Shown in pieces: positions 18,924-28,021 of a DNA stretch of 64,000 nucleotides. This stretch comes from Euzebya rosea. GTDB taxonomy: Bacteria > Actinomycetota > Nitriliruptoria > Euzebyales > Euzebyaceae. Where the stretch lies: assembly GCF_003073135.1 (NCBI RefSeq), contig NZ_PGDQ01000021.1:1-64000 (forward strand), given 5' to 3'. The notes below the pieces were generated by a model. It saw only the letters and a program-made list of their open reading frames with translations. It made no database searches and was not told the origin of the DNA. How positions within the stretch are numbered: the first letter of the stretch is position 1; each line of letters opens with the position of its first letter. The position numbers and the translations under genes were made by a program.

Positions 18924-21074
18924 TCAACCCGCTTCGAGCACCCCGAAGTCGGCGGCGTCCCAGCGGCGGCCGACCTCGGCCAGCAGCGCCGGGTGCGCGT
19001 CGAGGTCCGGGTCGGCCTCGAGCAGCGCCCTGGCGTCGTCGCGCGTGCGGGCCACGACGTCGACGTCGCTGACCACCGAGGCGATGCGCAGGTCCCCCTC
19101 ACCGGTCTGGGCGGTGTCGAACAGCTTGCCCTCGCGCCGCAGCTTGAGGTCCTCCTCCGCCAGCTCGAACCCGTCGTCGCTGGCGGCCAGCGCCGCCAGC
19201 CGCGGGTTGTCCGTCGGATCCTCGGCGAACAGCACGCAGAAGTTGGTCGGGTAGCCGCGGTACAGGCGGCCGCGCAGCTGGTGCAGCTGGGAGATCCCGA
19301 AGCGGTCAGCGTCCTCGATGATCATCACCGACGCCTCGTCGACGCTGACGCCGACCTCGATGACGGTCGTGGCGACGAGGATCGGCACGGTGCCGTCGCG
19401 GAAGGCCTTCATGACCGCGTCGCGGTCCTCGGCCGACATGCGGCCGTGCATGAGCCCCACCTCGTAGCCCCTGAACGGCCCCTCGGCCAGCTCCTCGTGC
19501 ATCTCCACCGCCGAGGTCACCTTCTCCAGCGCTTCGGAGGGGTCGATCAGCGGGCAGACGACGTAGGCACGGCGACCGGCGTCGACCTCGCTGCGCACGA
19601 AGGCATACAGCTTCTCGCGCCGGTCGGAGTGGGACTCGATCACCTCCGTGCGGACGGTGATGGTGTCCGCGCCCGGCCGGTTGCGCAGGACGGTGACGTC
19701 GAGGTCGCCGTAGATGGTCAGCGCCAGGGACCGCGGGATCGGGGTGGCGGTCATGACCAGCACGTCGGGTGAGGCCCCGTCGGGCCGCTTGCTGGCCAGG
19801 GCCGCCCGGTGCTCGACGCCGAAGCGATGCTGCTCGTCGATGACGACCACGCCGAGGTCGGCGAAGGCCACGTTGTCCTCGAGGATCGCGTGGGTGCCGA
19901 TCAGGAGGTCGCAGTCGCCGGACACGACGTCGGACATGACGCGGGCCCGGTAGGACTTCGGCATCGCGGAGGTCAGCAGGTGCACCCGGGGTGGCCGGCC
20001 GAGCGCGGGGATCATCACCTTCTCCATCAGCGCCTGGAAGGTGACGAGGTGCTGCTCGGCCAGGACGGTGGTCGGGGCCATCAGGACGGCCTGCCGTCCG
20101 GCGTCGACGGCACGGAGCATGGCGTGGGCGGCCACGATCGTCTTGCCGGTCCCCACGTCGCCCTGGAGCAGCCGGTGCATGGGGGCGCTCTCGGCGAGGT
20201 CGGCGTCGATCTCGTCGAACGCCTGCTCCTGGTCGCGGGTGGGGGCGAACGGCAGCGAGGACCGGAACGCGTCGACCGCGCCCATGGCGACGGGGTGGTG
20301 GATCAGGCCGACGGCGTCGGACTCCAGCTCGATTCGGCGTCGCTGGAGGACCAGCTGCAGGACGAGCAGCTCGTCGTAGACCAGCCGTTCGCGGGCGATC
20401 GCCAGGTCGGCCTGGTCCGGCGGGGAATGGATGGTCCGCAGCGCCCAGTCCAGGCGTGCCAGCTCGTGTCGGCTGCGCAGGTCATCGGGCAGGTGGTCGG
20501 ATATCGTCGGCAGCAGCTCGAGGGCCTGCTGGACCAGCCGGGCGATGCGTGGCGAGGACACCTTCTCGGTGGCCTTGTACACGGGGACGAACTGGTTCTC
20601 CTCCAGGTCGCTGGCCACCACGTCGTCGTCCAGCGACGTCATCTTCGGGGCCTTGATCCGCAGCTCGGTGCGCCATTTCTCCACCGTGCCGGAGATCGCC
20701 ACCCTGCTGCCCTCGGCGTGCTTGCCGGGCAGCCACGGCTGGTTGAAGAACGACGCGGTGATGGTCCCGCGCTGCTCGTCGCGGAGGGTCGCCTTCTGGA
20801 TCGTCAGCTTCTTGCCGCCGCGGCCTCGCTTCTGCGGGAAGACCTTGTCCCAGCGGACCAGCGTGGCCACGACGGTCGCCGGCTTGCCGATCTCGAGCTC
20901 GGCGATGGGCACGAGGGCGCCGAGGTCGCGGTAGGCCCCCTGCCTGGGCAGGTACCAGACCAGGTCGCGGATCGTCTCGATGCGGAAGGGGTCGGCGGCC
21001 AGGTCACCTGCCAGGCGAGCGGTGACGCCCGGGACGTCGGTGACCGGGTCGTCGAGGGACAGGGAGGGCGACAC
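18924..21074 (-). CDS. recG: ATP-dependent DNA helicase RecG
   Basis: Branch-migration helicase that reverses stalled forks and processes Holliday junctions. Length 716 residues. An N-terminal OB-fold wedge is followed by the motor: Walker A LLQGDVGTGKTIVAAHAML, the DEQH box VVIDEQHRFGV, and motifs MTATPIPRSL and QLRGR. The GTG at 21074 is chosen because the frame upstream runs back through thiD and no other start codon gives a typical length. thiD ends 17 bases upstream. Confidence 0.95.
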   Translation of the reverse strand: MSPSLSLDDPVTDVPGVTARLAGDLAADPFRIETIRDLVWYLPRQGAYRDLGALVPIAELEIGKPATVVATLVRWDKVFPQKRGRGGKKLTIQKATLRDEQRGTITASFFNQPWLPGKHAEGSRVAISGTVEKWRTELRIKAPKMTSLDDDVVASDLEENQFVPVYKATEKVSSPRIARLVQQALELLPTISDHLPDDLRSRHELARLDWALRTIHSPPDQADLAIARERLVYDELLVLQLVLQRRRIELESDAVGLIHHPVAMGAVDAFRSSLPFAPTRDQEQAFDEIDADLAESAPMHRLLQGDVGTGKTIVAAHAMLRAVDAGRQAVLMAPTTVLAEQHLVTFQALMEKVMIPALGRPPRVHLLTSAMPKSYRARVMSDVVSGDCDLLIGTHAILEDNVAFADLGVVVIDEQHRFGVEHRAALASKRPDGASPDVLVMTATPIPRSLALTIYGDLDVTVLRNRPGADTITVRTEVIESHSDRREKLYAFVRSEVDAGRRAYVVCPLIDPSEALEKVTSAVEMHEELAEGPFRGYEVGLMHGRMSAEDRDAVMKAFRDGTVPILVATTVIEVGVSVDEASVMIIEDADRFGISQLHQLRGRLYRGYPTNFCVLFAEDPTDNPRLAALAASDDGFELAEEDLKLRREGKLFDTAQTGEGDLRIASVVSDVDVVARTRDDARALLEADPDLDAHPALLAEVGRRWDAADFGVLEAG

Positions 21075-21091
21075 GTGCGCTCGTGGGGCCG

Positions 21092-21931
21092 TTACGCCTG
21101 CGCGACGTCGGTGGCGGGCACAGGGCGGCGCTGCCAGCCGTGGTCGACCGGGCCGATGCCCGCCCCGATCCGCAGGCCGTGGCTGATCGCGCCGGTGATG
21201 TAGTCCTTGGCGACCTGGACCGCCGACGGGACGTCCATGCCCTTCGCCAGGTTGGCGGCGATCGCGGAGGAGAGGGTGCAGCCGGTGCCGTGGGTGTCGG
21301 TCGACGCCGAGCGGGCCGTGGCGATCTCGATCATCCGCTCGCCGTCGAACAGCAGGTCGACGGCCTCGGCGTTGTCGGGCAGGTGCCCGCCCTTGATGAG
21401 CACCCACTGCGGCCCGAGCGCCTTCATCGCCTCGGCGGCCTTGTCGAGGTCGTCGGTGCCGGTGACCTCCACGCCGGTCAGCAGCGCCACCTCGCCCAGG
21501 TTGGGGGTGACGATCGTGGCGACGGGCAGCAGGACGTCGCGGACGGTCGCCAGCGCCTCGGGGGCCAGCAGCGCATCGCCGTGCTTGCTGGCGGCGACGG
21601 GGTCGACCACGACGTTGGTCAGGCCGTGCCGGCGGATGCCGTCGACGACGGTGTGGACCAGCTCGCTGCTGGCCAGCATCCCCGTCTTGGTCGCACGGAC
21701 GTCCATGTCGGAGGCGACGGCGTCGAGCTGGGCGGTGACGAAGTCGGCGGGGACCTCGTGGACCCCGTGCACGCCCACGGTGTTCTGGGCGGTCAGGGCG
21801 ACGATGACGGAGGTGCCGAAGACGCCGTGTTCCTGGAAGGTCTTCAGGTCGGCCTGGATGCCGGCCCCACCACCGGAGTCGGAGCCGGCGATGGTCAGGA
21901 CGACCGGCAGGTCGGAGGACGTGGTTGCCAT
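21092..21931 (-). CDS. thiD: hydroxymethylpyrimidine/phosphomethylpyrimidine kinase
   Basis: Phosphorylates HMP and HMP-phosphate for thiamine synthesis. Length 279 residues. Family motifs: [20 protein letters not shown] at the N-terminus, [15 protein letters not shown] and the C-terminal anion hole/catalytic motif [12 protein letters not shown]. No thi-box (TPP) riboswitch is visible in the 52 bases between its start and the divergent ATPase gene. thiL, another thiamine gene, lies nearby on the same strand. Confidence 0.95.
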   Translation of the reverse strand: MATTSSDLPVVLTIAGSDSGGGAGIQADLKTFQEHGVFGTSVIVALTAQNTVGVHGVHEVPADFVTAQLDAVASDMDVRATKTGMLASSELVHTVVDGIRRHGLTNVVVDPVAASKHGDALLAPEALATVRDVLLPVATIVTPNLGEVALLTGVEVTGTDDLDKAAEAMKALGPQWVLIKGGHLPDNAEAVDLLFDGERMIEIATARSASTDTHGTGCTLSSAIAANLAKGMDVPSAVQVAKDYITGAISHGLRIGAGIGPVDHGWQRRPVPATDVAQA

Positions 21932-21970
21932 GGCCGTCCACGGTAGCGCCGGGGTGCGACGCGCCGGCTG

Positions 21971-21976
21971 TACCGT
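21971..21976 (+). promoter_or_regulatory. -10 element TACCGT, predicted leaderless start
   Basis: TACCGT (TANNNT type) ends seven bases before the GTG at 21984, with no Shine-Dalgarno sequence. This spacing places the expected transcription start at the start codon itself, so the ATPase mRNA is probably leaderless. Based on consensus and position only. Confidence 0.45.
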
Positions 21977-21983
21977 CCACACT

Positions 21984-22715
21984 GTGGTGGCGTACCTGAC
22001 CGATGTCCGCCTCGGCGACGACGCGCCGACGGACGGATACCCGTGGACCCTGCCGGCGGTGCGGCGCGTGGCGGACCTGCGCTTGGGCGACGTGACGATG
22101 CTGGTCGGCGACAACGGGACCGGCAAGTCGACCCTGGTCGAGGCGATCGCCGTCGCCGCGGGGTTCAACGCCGAGGGCGGCAGCCGCAACCTGCGGTTCG
22201 GGACCCACGACACGCACAGCGACCTGTCGGATCACCTGCGGCTGGTGTGGCGCACCCGGCCGCGGTGGGGCTGGTTCCTGCGAGCCGAGACCTTCTACGG
22301 GATGGCCAGCCACATCGCCGAGGACGATGACCCGGTGTCCGGGGTGGCGGCGATGTTCCCCGACCTGCATGCCCGTTCCCACGGCGAGTCGTTCCTGCTG
22401 CTGGTGGAGGAACGGATGCGCAGCGACGGCCTGTACGTCCTGGACGAGCCCGAGTCGGCGCTGTCGATCCAGGGGCAGCTGCGCCTGCTGGCGATGATGC
22501 ACCAGGCGGTCGCCGACGGGGCGCAGTTCGTCGTGGCCACCCATTCGCCGCTGCTGATGGCCTACCCGAGTGCGGTCATCCACGAGCTGCACGCCGGAGG
22601 GATCGACGTCGTGGAGTGGGAGGACGTCGACGCCGTCGCCCTCTGGCGCACCGTCCTGGACGACCCCCAGCGGGTGCTCCGCCACCTGCTCGCCCCGGAC
22701 GACCGGCCGGACTGA
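21984..22715 (+). CDS. ABC/SMC-type AAA ATPase (COG3910-like)
   Basis: A 243-residue stand-alone ATPase. Walker A is [11 protein letters not shown]; Walker B is [11 protein letters not shown], followed by a His switch in [12 protein letters not shown]. An SHGES motif ([15 protein letters not shown]) stands in for the ABC signature. This pattern matches the small predicted ATPases of the COG3910 type, whose cellular role is not settled. It may be cotranscribed with the acetyltransferase gene, 14 bases downstream. Confidence 0.82.
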   Translation: MVAYLTDVRLGDDAPTDGYPWTLPAVRRVADLRLGDVTMLVGDNGTGKSTLVEAIAVAAGFNAEGGSRNLRFGTHDTHSDLSDHLRLVWRTRPRWGWFLRAETFYGMASHIAEDDDPVSGVAAMFPDLHARSHGESFLLLVEERMRSDGLYVLDEPESALSIQGQLRLLAMMHQAVADGAQFVVATHSPLLMAYPSAVIHELHAGGIDVVEWEDVDAVALWRTVLDDPQRVLRHLLAPDDRPD

Positions 22716-22717
22716 CC

Positions 22718-22723
22718 TACCCT
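22718..22723 (+). promoter_or_regulatory. -10 element TACCCT, predicted leaderless start
   Basis: TACCCT ends six bases before the GTG at 22730, inside the short gap after the ATPase gene. Together with the lack of a Shine-Dalgarno sequence, this suggests the acetyltransferase also has its own leaderless transcript. Consensus match only. Confidence 0.4.
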
Positions 22724-22729
22724 CTGGGC

Positions 22730-23260
22730 GTGGACGAGGTGACGTTGATGCTGCGGCCGGAGATGCCCGGGGACGCCGAGGCGGTGGCGTCGGTGCACCG
22801 TGCCGCGTTCCCCGTGCCGGAGGGTGCCGATGAGCCGATGGAGGTCGGGCTGGTCGCGGCGCTGCGCGACGGCGGGCACCTGCTGGAGGGGGTGACGCTG
22901 GTCGCGGAGGTCGACGACCGCGTCGTCGGCCACGTCGCCTGTTCGCGGGGCTGGGTGGGGTCGGGGTCCGCCGGCGGGGTCCCGGCGGTGGGCATCGGGC
23001 CGATCGGCGTGCTGCCGGCCGTGCAGGGGCGCGGGGTCGGCGCGGCGCTGATGACCACGGTGACCCGGCTGGCCACCGATGCCGGCGAGACGCTGCTGGC
23101 CCTGCTGGGCGACCCGGCCTGGTACGCCCGGTTCGGCTACGTCACCTCCACCGACGTGGGCGTGGAGGCACCCGACCCGGCGTGGGGCGTCCACTTCCAG
23201 GTCCGCCCGCTGGTGCCCGACCACCCCACGGGCCGGTTCCACTACGCCCCACCGTTCTGA
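22730..23260 (+). CDS. GNAT family N-acetyltransferase
   Basis: A 176-residue acetyl-CoA-dependent acetyltransferase fold. The acetyl-CoA loop is VLPAVQGRGVGAALM (Q/R-x-x-G-x-G/A). The C-terminal part contains LLALLGDPAWYARFGYVTS, typical of the YhbS-like GNAT group. The start codon may be GTG 22730, GTG 22739 or ATG 22748; 22730 is used because a -10-like element lies just before it. The substrate is unknown. Confidence 0.82.
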   Translation: MDEVTLMLRPEMPGDAEAVASVHRAAFPVPEGADEPMEVGLVAALRDGGHLLEGVTLVAEVDDRVVGHVACSRGWVGSGSAGGVPAVGIGPIGVLPAVQGRGVGAALMTTVTRLATDAGETLLALLGDPAWYARFGYVTSTDVGVEAPDPAWGVHFQVRPLVPDHPTGRFHYAPPF

Positions 23261-23290
23261 CCCTCCACCCGGCTTCGCCGATCACCCGGC

Positions 23291-24277
23291 TCACCCGTGG
23301 TCGTAGCCCCACGTGTCGATGCGGTCGGGGCCGCCGAGGCCGTCGAGCCAGACGGCTGGGGTCCCCTCCTCCCCCGAGGTCCCGGCGGTGCCGATCCAGC
23401 GCCAGGGTGCCTCGGCGGTGGCGTCCAGCGCCTCGGCGACGGCATCGGCGTGGTCGGCGGGGACGGTGGCCAGCAACGCGAAGTCCTCGCCGCCGCCCAG
23501 CGCGACGCGGTGCAGCAGGTGGTCGGGCAGCAGGTCGACCGCGGTGGAGGGGACGGCGGCCATGACGGCGGTGCGGTCGATGTGCAGGTCCACGGCGGAG
23601 GCGCGGGCGAGGTGCCCGGCGTCGGCGCCCAGCCCGTCGGAGATGTCGATCATCGCCGTCGCACCGGCTCGGGCCAGGGCCACCCCGGAGGCGGGGAGGG
23701 CGCGCGGTCGACGATGCGCGGCCAGCAGGTCCGGCGGCACGGCCACGCCCTCGCCGTCGGCCCACAGCGCGGTCGCCGCCGCCCCGAGCGTCCCGACCAG
23801 CACCAGGCGGTCGCCGGGACGGGCACCCGCACGGGTGATCGACCGGTCCGCCGCCGGGCGACCCAGCGCGGTGAGGGAGACCGACCACACCGGCGCGGTC
23901 ACCGTGTCGCCGCCGACGATGGCCACTCCCCATTCCCGGCCGGCCTCGGCCATGCCGGCGTACAGCTGGTCGATGACCTCCTCGGTCAGCGCCGCGGTGC
24001 GCTGCAGCCCGACCACCGCCGCGTGCGGGATCGCCCCCATCGCGGCGAGGTCGCTGACGTTGACCGCCATGGCCTTCCAGCCGACGTCGGCAGGTGAGGA
24101 CAGGTCGGTGCGGAAGTGCACCCCGTCGACGATCACGTCCACGCAGACGACGACGTCCTGCTCGCCGATCCGCACGACCGCCGCGTCGTCGCCGACGCCG
24201 ACGGGCACCGCCGGGCTGCTGCCCGCGAGGTGACGGCCGAGGTCGGCCAGCCGCTGGAACTCGCCCCTGGAGGTCAT
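23291..24277 (-). CDS. thiL: thiamine-monophosphate kinase
   Basis: Phosphorylates thiamine monophosphate to the active diphosphate. Length 328 residues. Family features: GVGDDAAVV, CVDVIVDGVHFRTDLSSP (metal/substrate loop), IVGGDTVTAP, IDISDGLGADAGHLAR and GGGEDFALL. It is one of two thiamine genes in the window and is syntenic with ddl and recG as in other actinobacteria. The ATG at 24277 agrees with the family N-terminus (GEFxxL). Confidence 0.95.
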   Translation of the reverse strand: MTSRGEFQRLADLGRHLAGSSPAVPVGVGDDAAVVRIGEQDVVVCVDVIVDGVHFRTDLSSPADVGWKAMAVNVSDLAAMGAIPHAAVVGLQRTAALTEEVIDQLYAGMAEAGREWGVAIVGGDTVTAPVWSVSLTALGRPAADRSITRAGARPGDRLVLVGTLGAAATALWADGEGVAVPPDLLAAHRRPRALPASGVALARAGATAMIDISDGLGADAGHLARASAVDLHIDRTAVMAAVPSTAVDLLPDHLLHRVALGGGEDFALLATVPADHADAVAEALDATAEAPWRWIGTAGTSGEEGTPAVWLDGLGGPDRIDTWGYDHG

Positions 24278-24340
24278 CAGCGGAGTATGGCGCGATCGCC
24301 TGCGCGCACCGTGGACGTCGTGGCGTAGGATCTGCCGAAC

Positions 24341-24550
24341 ATGCCGGTCCTCAACTCGATCGAACTCGAAGGCGTCTCCAGCATCGGCTGGGACGACGCC
24401 GCTCAGGATGCCGTGCGCGAAGCCGGCCGGACGTTGCGGCGCATCATGCGCCTGGACGTCCTGGCCGTGGGCGTGGGGGTCGACGCGGAGGGGGAACGGG
24501 AGTACCGGACGACCATCCGCCTGTTCTTCGAGGTCGACCGGCAGCCGTGA
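24341..24550 (+). CDS. dodecin family flavin-binding protein
   Basis: A 69-residue small protein of the dodecin fold, which forms hollow dodecamers storing flavins or coenzyme A. It has the family helix SSIGWDDAAQDAVREAGRTL with the flavin-stacking Trp (residue 17), followed by two strands ending in TTIRLFFEVD. A -10-like TAGGAT at 24326-24331 precedes the ATG by nine bases. The Lrp-like gene follows 25 bases downstream. Confidence 0.85.
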   Translation: MPVLNSIELEGVSSIGWDDAAQDAVREAGRTLRRIMRLDVLAVGVGVDAEGEREYRTTIRLFFEVDRQP

Positions 24551-24575
24551 TGCCCACCAGCGAAGGGACAGACCC

Positions 24576-24809
24576 GTGGTTTCCGCCTACATCCTCATCC
24601 TGACCGAGGTCGGCAAGGCCGCCGAGGTCGCGGCCGCGGTCGCGGAGATCCCCGGGGTGAAGGCCGCCGATGACGTCACCGGCCCCTACGACGTCGTGGT
24701 GCGTGCGGAGGCCAAGGACATGGACGAGCTCGGCCGGCTGGTCGTCGCCCGCGTGCAGTCCATCGAGGGCATCGACCGGACGCTCACGTGCCCGGTCGTG
24801 CACCTCTAG
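24576..24809 (+). CDS. Lrp/AsnC ligand-binding domain protein (stand-alone)
   Basis: A 77-residue protein consisting only of the alpha/beta RAM domain of Lrp/AsnC regulators (YILILTEVGKAAEVAAAVAE, then GPYDVVVRAEA and a C-terminal TCPVVHL). It has no DNA-binding helix-turn-helix. Such stand-alone domains occur near ddl and thiL in actinobacteria. It may sense an amino acid or form mixed oligomers with full-length Lrp proteins. The GTG at 24576 has GAAGGGA about eight bases upstream. Confidence 0.88.
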   Translation: MVSAYILILTEVGKAAEVAAAVAEIPGVKAADDVTGPYDVVVRAEAKDMDELGRLVVARVQSIEGIDRTLTCPVVHL

Positions 24810-24868
24810 GCCAGCCCTGACGCACCGGCCCCCGGCCGCCCCCCTCGGCAGCGGCCGGACGCCCGTGG

Positions 24869-25441
24869 TCAGGTCTTGCGCAGCGTGATCGCGGTGCCCA
24901 ACGTGGCGCCGACCGCACCGACGAGGCACAGCCACAGGCCGATGCCGACGGTGGCCCCGACGTCGCTGACGCTGCCCACGTCGATGACGACGGCCAGCAG
25001 CGTGAACAGGGCGAACAGCAGCCCCACGATCGACACCCAGCGGAACCGCAGGAATGCCCGCACGACACCGCAGATCAGCAGGATCACGGCCAGGACGATG
25101 ACGATCACGCCGTCGTCGGCGTCCAGGCCGGTCAGCGTGATCGGGCCGAGGTCGATCCACGGCAGGAACGTGCCGACGACCAGCAGGACCGATGACACGA
25201 CCGTCAGCCACGCGATGGGGTCGCCCTTCCCCTTCTCCGCCTGCTGGGCGAACCCGCCGGCGCCGTAGGCCGGCTGCCCGCCTGTACCAGGCTGCCCGTA
25301 CGCCTGGGCGTGGCCCTGCGGGGGTGCCTGTGGTGCCGGGTTGTAGGCCTGCGGCGAACCCGGTGGGGCGGCGGTCGCACCGCTCGGCCCCCCGAACGGA
25401 GTGGGCGGTGGGCCGCTCGACCCCTGCTGGTAGTCGCTCAT
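24869..25441 (-). CDS. membrane protein with Pro/Gln/Ala-rich cytoplasmic tail
   Basis: A 190-residue protein. Residues 1-72 are low-complexity, rich in Pro, Gly, Gln and Ala. Four membrane helices follow, including WLTVVSSVLLVVGTFLPWI, VIVIVLAVILLICGVV, VSIVGLLFALFTLLAVVI and a last one near LWLCLVGAVGATLG. The layout fits small actinobacterial membrane proteins of unknown function. AAAGGA lies nine bases before the ATG. The same strand carries ddl upstream, 124 bases away. Confidence 0.8.
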   Translation of the reverse strand: MSDYQQGSSGPPPTPFGGPSGATAAPPGSPQAYNPAPQAPPQGHAQAYGQPGTGGQPAYGAGGFAQQAEKGKGDPIAWLTVVSSVLLVVGTFLPWIDLGPITLTGLDADDGVIVIVLAVILLICGVVRAFLRFRWVSIVGLLFALFTLLAVVIDVGSVSDVGATVGIGLWLCLVGAVGATLGTAITLRKT

Positions 25442-25452
25442 CTTCGGCGTCC

Positions 25453-25539
25453 TTTCCCTCGGTGACGCGCGCCCCTCACAGACGCTGATCCGTCGACACT
25501 AACACCGAGGGGAAGGGACGGACCGGCTCGTTTCGAGCC
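25453..25539. other. inverted repeats between the membrane-protein gene and ddl
   Basis: A 9-bp inverted repeat CCCTCGGTG / CACCGAGGG (25456-25464 and 25503-25511) encloses the region upstream of the membrane-protein gene. A 6-bp hairpin GGCTCG-TTT-CGAGCC (25525-25539) lies 27 bases past the ddl stop and may end that transcript. No T-run follows. The role of the outer repeat is unknown. Confidence 0.35.
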
Positions 25540-25565
25540 CGTCACATCCTCTCCCGGCACACCGA

Positions 25566-26738
25566 TCAGGGCGAGTAGCGGAGCGACTCCTCGCTGGCCT
25601 CCATCGCGTAGGCCAGCAGGCGGTCGATGAGCTGGCGGAACGCCATCCCCTGGGCCTCCCACACGGGCGGGAACATCGACTGCGGGGTCAGGCCGGGGAT
25701 CGTGTTGATCTCGTTGACCAGCACCTCGTCCCCGTCGGGCAGGTAGAAGAAGTCGACGCGGGCCAGCCCGCGGGCACCGACGGCGTCGTAGGCCTGCGCG
25801 GCGTAATCACGGCAGCGCTCGATCACGTCGTCGGGCACGTCGGCGGGGCACTGCAGCTTGACCGGCTCGAGGTACTTGGCGTCGAAGTCGTAGAACGACG
25901 CACCCGTGTGGATCGTCTCGCCCGGCGCGGTGATGACGGGGTCGTCGTTGCCGATGACGCCGCACTCCAGCTCGCGGACGCCGTCCAGGCCACGCTCGAC
26001 GATGACCACCCGGTCGTAGCCCAGCGCATCCTCCACCCCGGCACGGAGGCTGGCGGTGTCGGTGCACCGGCTGATGCCGATCGACGACCCCTGACGGGCC
26101 GGCTTGGTGAACACCGGGTACTCCAGCAGCCCCTCGATCCGGGCGAGCTCACCCTCCGGATCGCGCTCCCAGTCGGCACGGCGAACGACGTCGTGGGCGA
26201 CCTGGGGCAGCCCGGCCGCGGCGAACACGTGCTTCATCTGTCGCTTGTCCACCGCGATGGCGCTGGCGGCCACGTCAGCGCCGACATAGGGCACCCCGAC
26301 GCTGGCCAGCAGCCCCTGGATGGTGCCGTCCTCCCCGTAGGGGCCGTGCAGCACCGGGAAGCAGATGTCGATCCCGCCGAGGTCGACGGTGCGACCCCGG
26401 TCGGCGTCGACGACGTCCTCGGCCCCTGCCTCGACGTCGTCGGGCAGCAGCATCAGGCGCGGGCCGACGCGCGTCTGGACCAGCGTCACCGTCTCGCCGT
26501 CCTCGGGCACCGCCGGAAGGGTGCCCTCGCGGGTCCGCGGCACGCCGTGTGGCATCAGCGTCCAGCGGCCGCTGCGGGTGATCCCGACGCTGACGACGTC
26601 GTAGATGTCGGGGTCGATGGCCCACAGCACCCCCCGGGCCGACAGGCACGACACCTCGTGCTCGCTGGATCGGCCCCCGAACAGGACCAGGACGCGCGGC
26701 TTGTCCGCCGTCTGCGTGTCGTCGGTTTCCTGGCTCAT
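25566..26738 (-). CDS. ddl: D-alanine--D-alanine ligase
   Basis: Joins two D-Ala residues for peptidoglycan precursor synthesis. Length 390 residues, with the ATP-grasp fold. Motifs: VLFGGRSSEHEVS (N-terminus), HGPYGEDGTIQGLL, TKPARQGSSIGIS, and metal-site LVNEINTIPGLTPQSMFP. The His-Gly-Pro-x-Gly-Glu-Asp-Gly motif is intact. Its start overlaps the end of gpsA by four bases (ATGA). Confidence 0.96.
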   Translation of the reverse strand: MSQETDDTQTADKPRVLVLFGGRSSEHEVSCLSARGVLWAIDPDIYDVVSVGITRSGRWTLMPHGVPRTREGTLPAVPEDGETVTLVQTRVGPRLMLLPDDVEAGAEDVVDADRGRTVDLGGIDICFPVLHGPYGEDGTIQGLLASVGVPYVGADVAASAIAVDKRQMKHVFAAAGLPQVAHDVVRRADWERDPEGELARIEGLLEYPVFTKPARQGSSIGISRCTDTASLRAGVEDALGYDRVVIVERGLDGVRELECGVIGNDDPVITAPGETIHTGASFYDFDAKYLEPVKLQCPADVPDDVIERCRDYAAQAYDAVGARGLARVDFFYLPDGDEVLVNEINTIPGLTPQSMFPPVWEAQGMAFRQLIDRLLAYAMEASEESLRYSP

Positions 26739-27760
26739 CCTCGTGCCTCCTCCATGCCGTGGAACTCCGACTTGGGAGATCGTCCCATGAGGGCCACGGC
26801 CATGTCCTGCGGGTCGAGCCCATCGTGGAGGACACGGACGACGTGCTCCACGATCGGCATCTCGACATCGTGGTCCCGCGCGATGCGTGCGATCGCGGGG
26901 GACGACTTCACTCCTTCTGCCACCATGTTCATCTCGTCGATGATCGTCGCGAGGGGCCGTCCCCGGCCCAGCTGCTCGCCGACGTGGCGGTTGCGCGACT
27001 GGGTGCTGGTGCACGTGGCGACCAGGTCGCCCATGCCGGCCAGCCCGGCGAAGGTCATGGCCCGTCCGCCGAGCGCGAGGCCCAGGCGGGTCATCTCCGC
27101 CAGGCCGCGGGTCAGCAGCATCGCCTTGGTGTTCTCGCCGTAGCCCATCCCGTCGGCCATGCCGGCGGCGAGGGCGATGGCGTTCTTGACGGCACCGCCC
27201 ACCTCCACGCCGGTGCGGTCGGGGTTGGTGTAGACCCGGAACCACGGGGTGTGGCAGATCGCCTGCACCCGGGCGCAGATCGCCTCGTCGGGCCCGGCCA
27301 CGACCGTCCCGGACGGGAAGCGCTGGGCGCACTCGCGGGCCAGGTTCGGCCCGCTGGCGACGACCGCGCGCTCGTCGGGCAGGTCCCAGGCGTCGCGGAT
27401 GACCTCGCTGGCCCAGCGGCCCGTGTCCAGCGCGATGCCCTTGACCAGGCTGACCGCCACGGCGTCGCGCGGGACCAGGGCACGCCATGCGGCCAGGGAG
27501 TCGACGAGGGCGTGGGAGGGGACGGCGAGGACCACGATGTCGGCACCCGCCAGCGCCTCCTCCGGGTCGGGGGTGGCCCGCAACGCCTCGTTCAGCCCGA
27601 TGTCGGGCAGGTACTCGGGGTTGCCGAGGCCCGCGTTGATCGTGTCGGCCACCTCGGGCCGGCGGGCCCACAGCCGCACCTCGGCGCCGGTGTCGGCGCA
27701 GATCGACCCGAAGGCGGTTCCCCAGGACCCCGCGCCCATGACCGCAACGGCGGTGGTCAC
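26735..27760 (-). CDS. gpsA: glycerol-3-phosphate dehydrogenase [NAD(P)+]
   Basis: Reduces dihydroxyacetone phosphate to sn-glycerol-3-phosphate for phospholipid synthesis. Length 341 residues. Motifs: VMGAGSWGTAFG (Rossmann loop), KGIALDTGRWASEVI, SGPNLARECA, GGAVKNAIALAAGMADG (catalytic Lys), AGMGDLVATCTS. The GTG at 27760 has GGAGG about seven bases upstream. Together with plsX it supplies phospholipid precursors. Its promoter region is shared with the divergent CWB2 gene. Confidence 0.96.
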   Translation of the reverse strand: MTTAVAVMGAGSWGTAFGSICADTGAEVRLWARRPEVADTINAGLGNPEYLPDIGLNEALRATPDPEEALAGADIVVLAVPSHALVDSLAAWRALVPRDAVAVSLVKGIALDTGRWASEVIRDAWDLPDERAVVASGPNLARECAQRFPSGTVVAGPDEAICARVQAICHTPWFRVYTNPDRTGVEVGGAVKNAIALAAGMADGMGYGENTKAMLLTRGLAEMTRLGLALGGRAMTFAGLAGMGDLVATCTSTQSRNRHVGEQLGRGRPLATIIDEMNMVAEGVKSSPAIARIARDHDVEMPIVEHVVRVLHDGLDPQDMAVALMGRSPKSEFHGMEEARG

Positions 27761-27912
27761 GGCTGGCCTCCTCGGGGTCGACTGGCAGAACGCGGGTGCG
27801 TCGTCGGCGGGTCGCCGCCGGGTCCGCAGTCTACGGGCGAGGCCGACCTCGACGGCAGCACCCACGCTGGCCCGACCGGCCGACCCGTCGCGCCGGACCG
27901 TGTCGCCGACCC

Positions 27913-27978
27913 GACAATGTGGAGCGACAGTCCACTTCTCCTGTCCATTGTCCCACCGTCGGGTTACCCTGCCGACGG
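27913..27978 (+). promoter_or_regulatory. promoter region with two inverted repeats before the beta-helix/CWB2 gene
   Basis: GACAATG (27913-27919) and CATTGTC (27946-27952) form a perfect 7-bp inverted repeat, with a GACAG/CTGTC pair nested inside. A second pair, CCGTCGG (27956-27962) and CCGACGG (27972-27978), encloses a -10-like TACCCT (27965-27970). The start codon is 52 bases downstream. The layout suggests an operator overlapping a promoter. The regulator is unknown. Confidence 0.4.
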
Positions 27979-28021
27979 TCGGCCCGGGAGGGGTCGTCGC
28001 GGTCACCCGAAAGGTCTCTTC

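Noticed and set aside
21932-21983. TPP riboswitch before thiD
   Set aside because: The gap to the divergent gene is only 52 bases, too short for the element, and no thi-box CTGAGA-like motif is visible.
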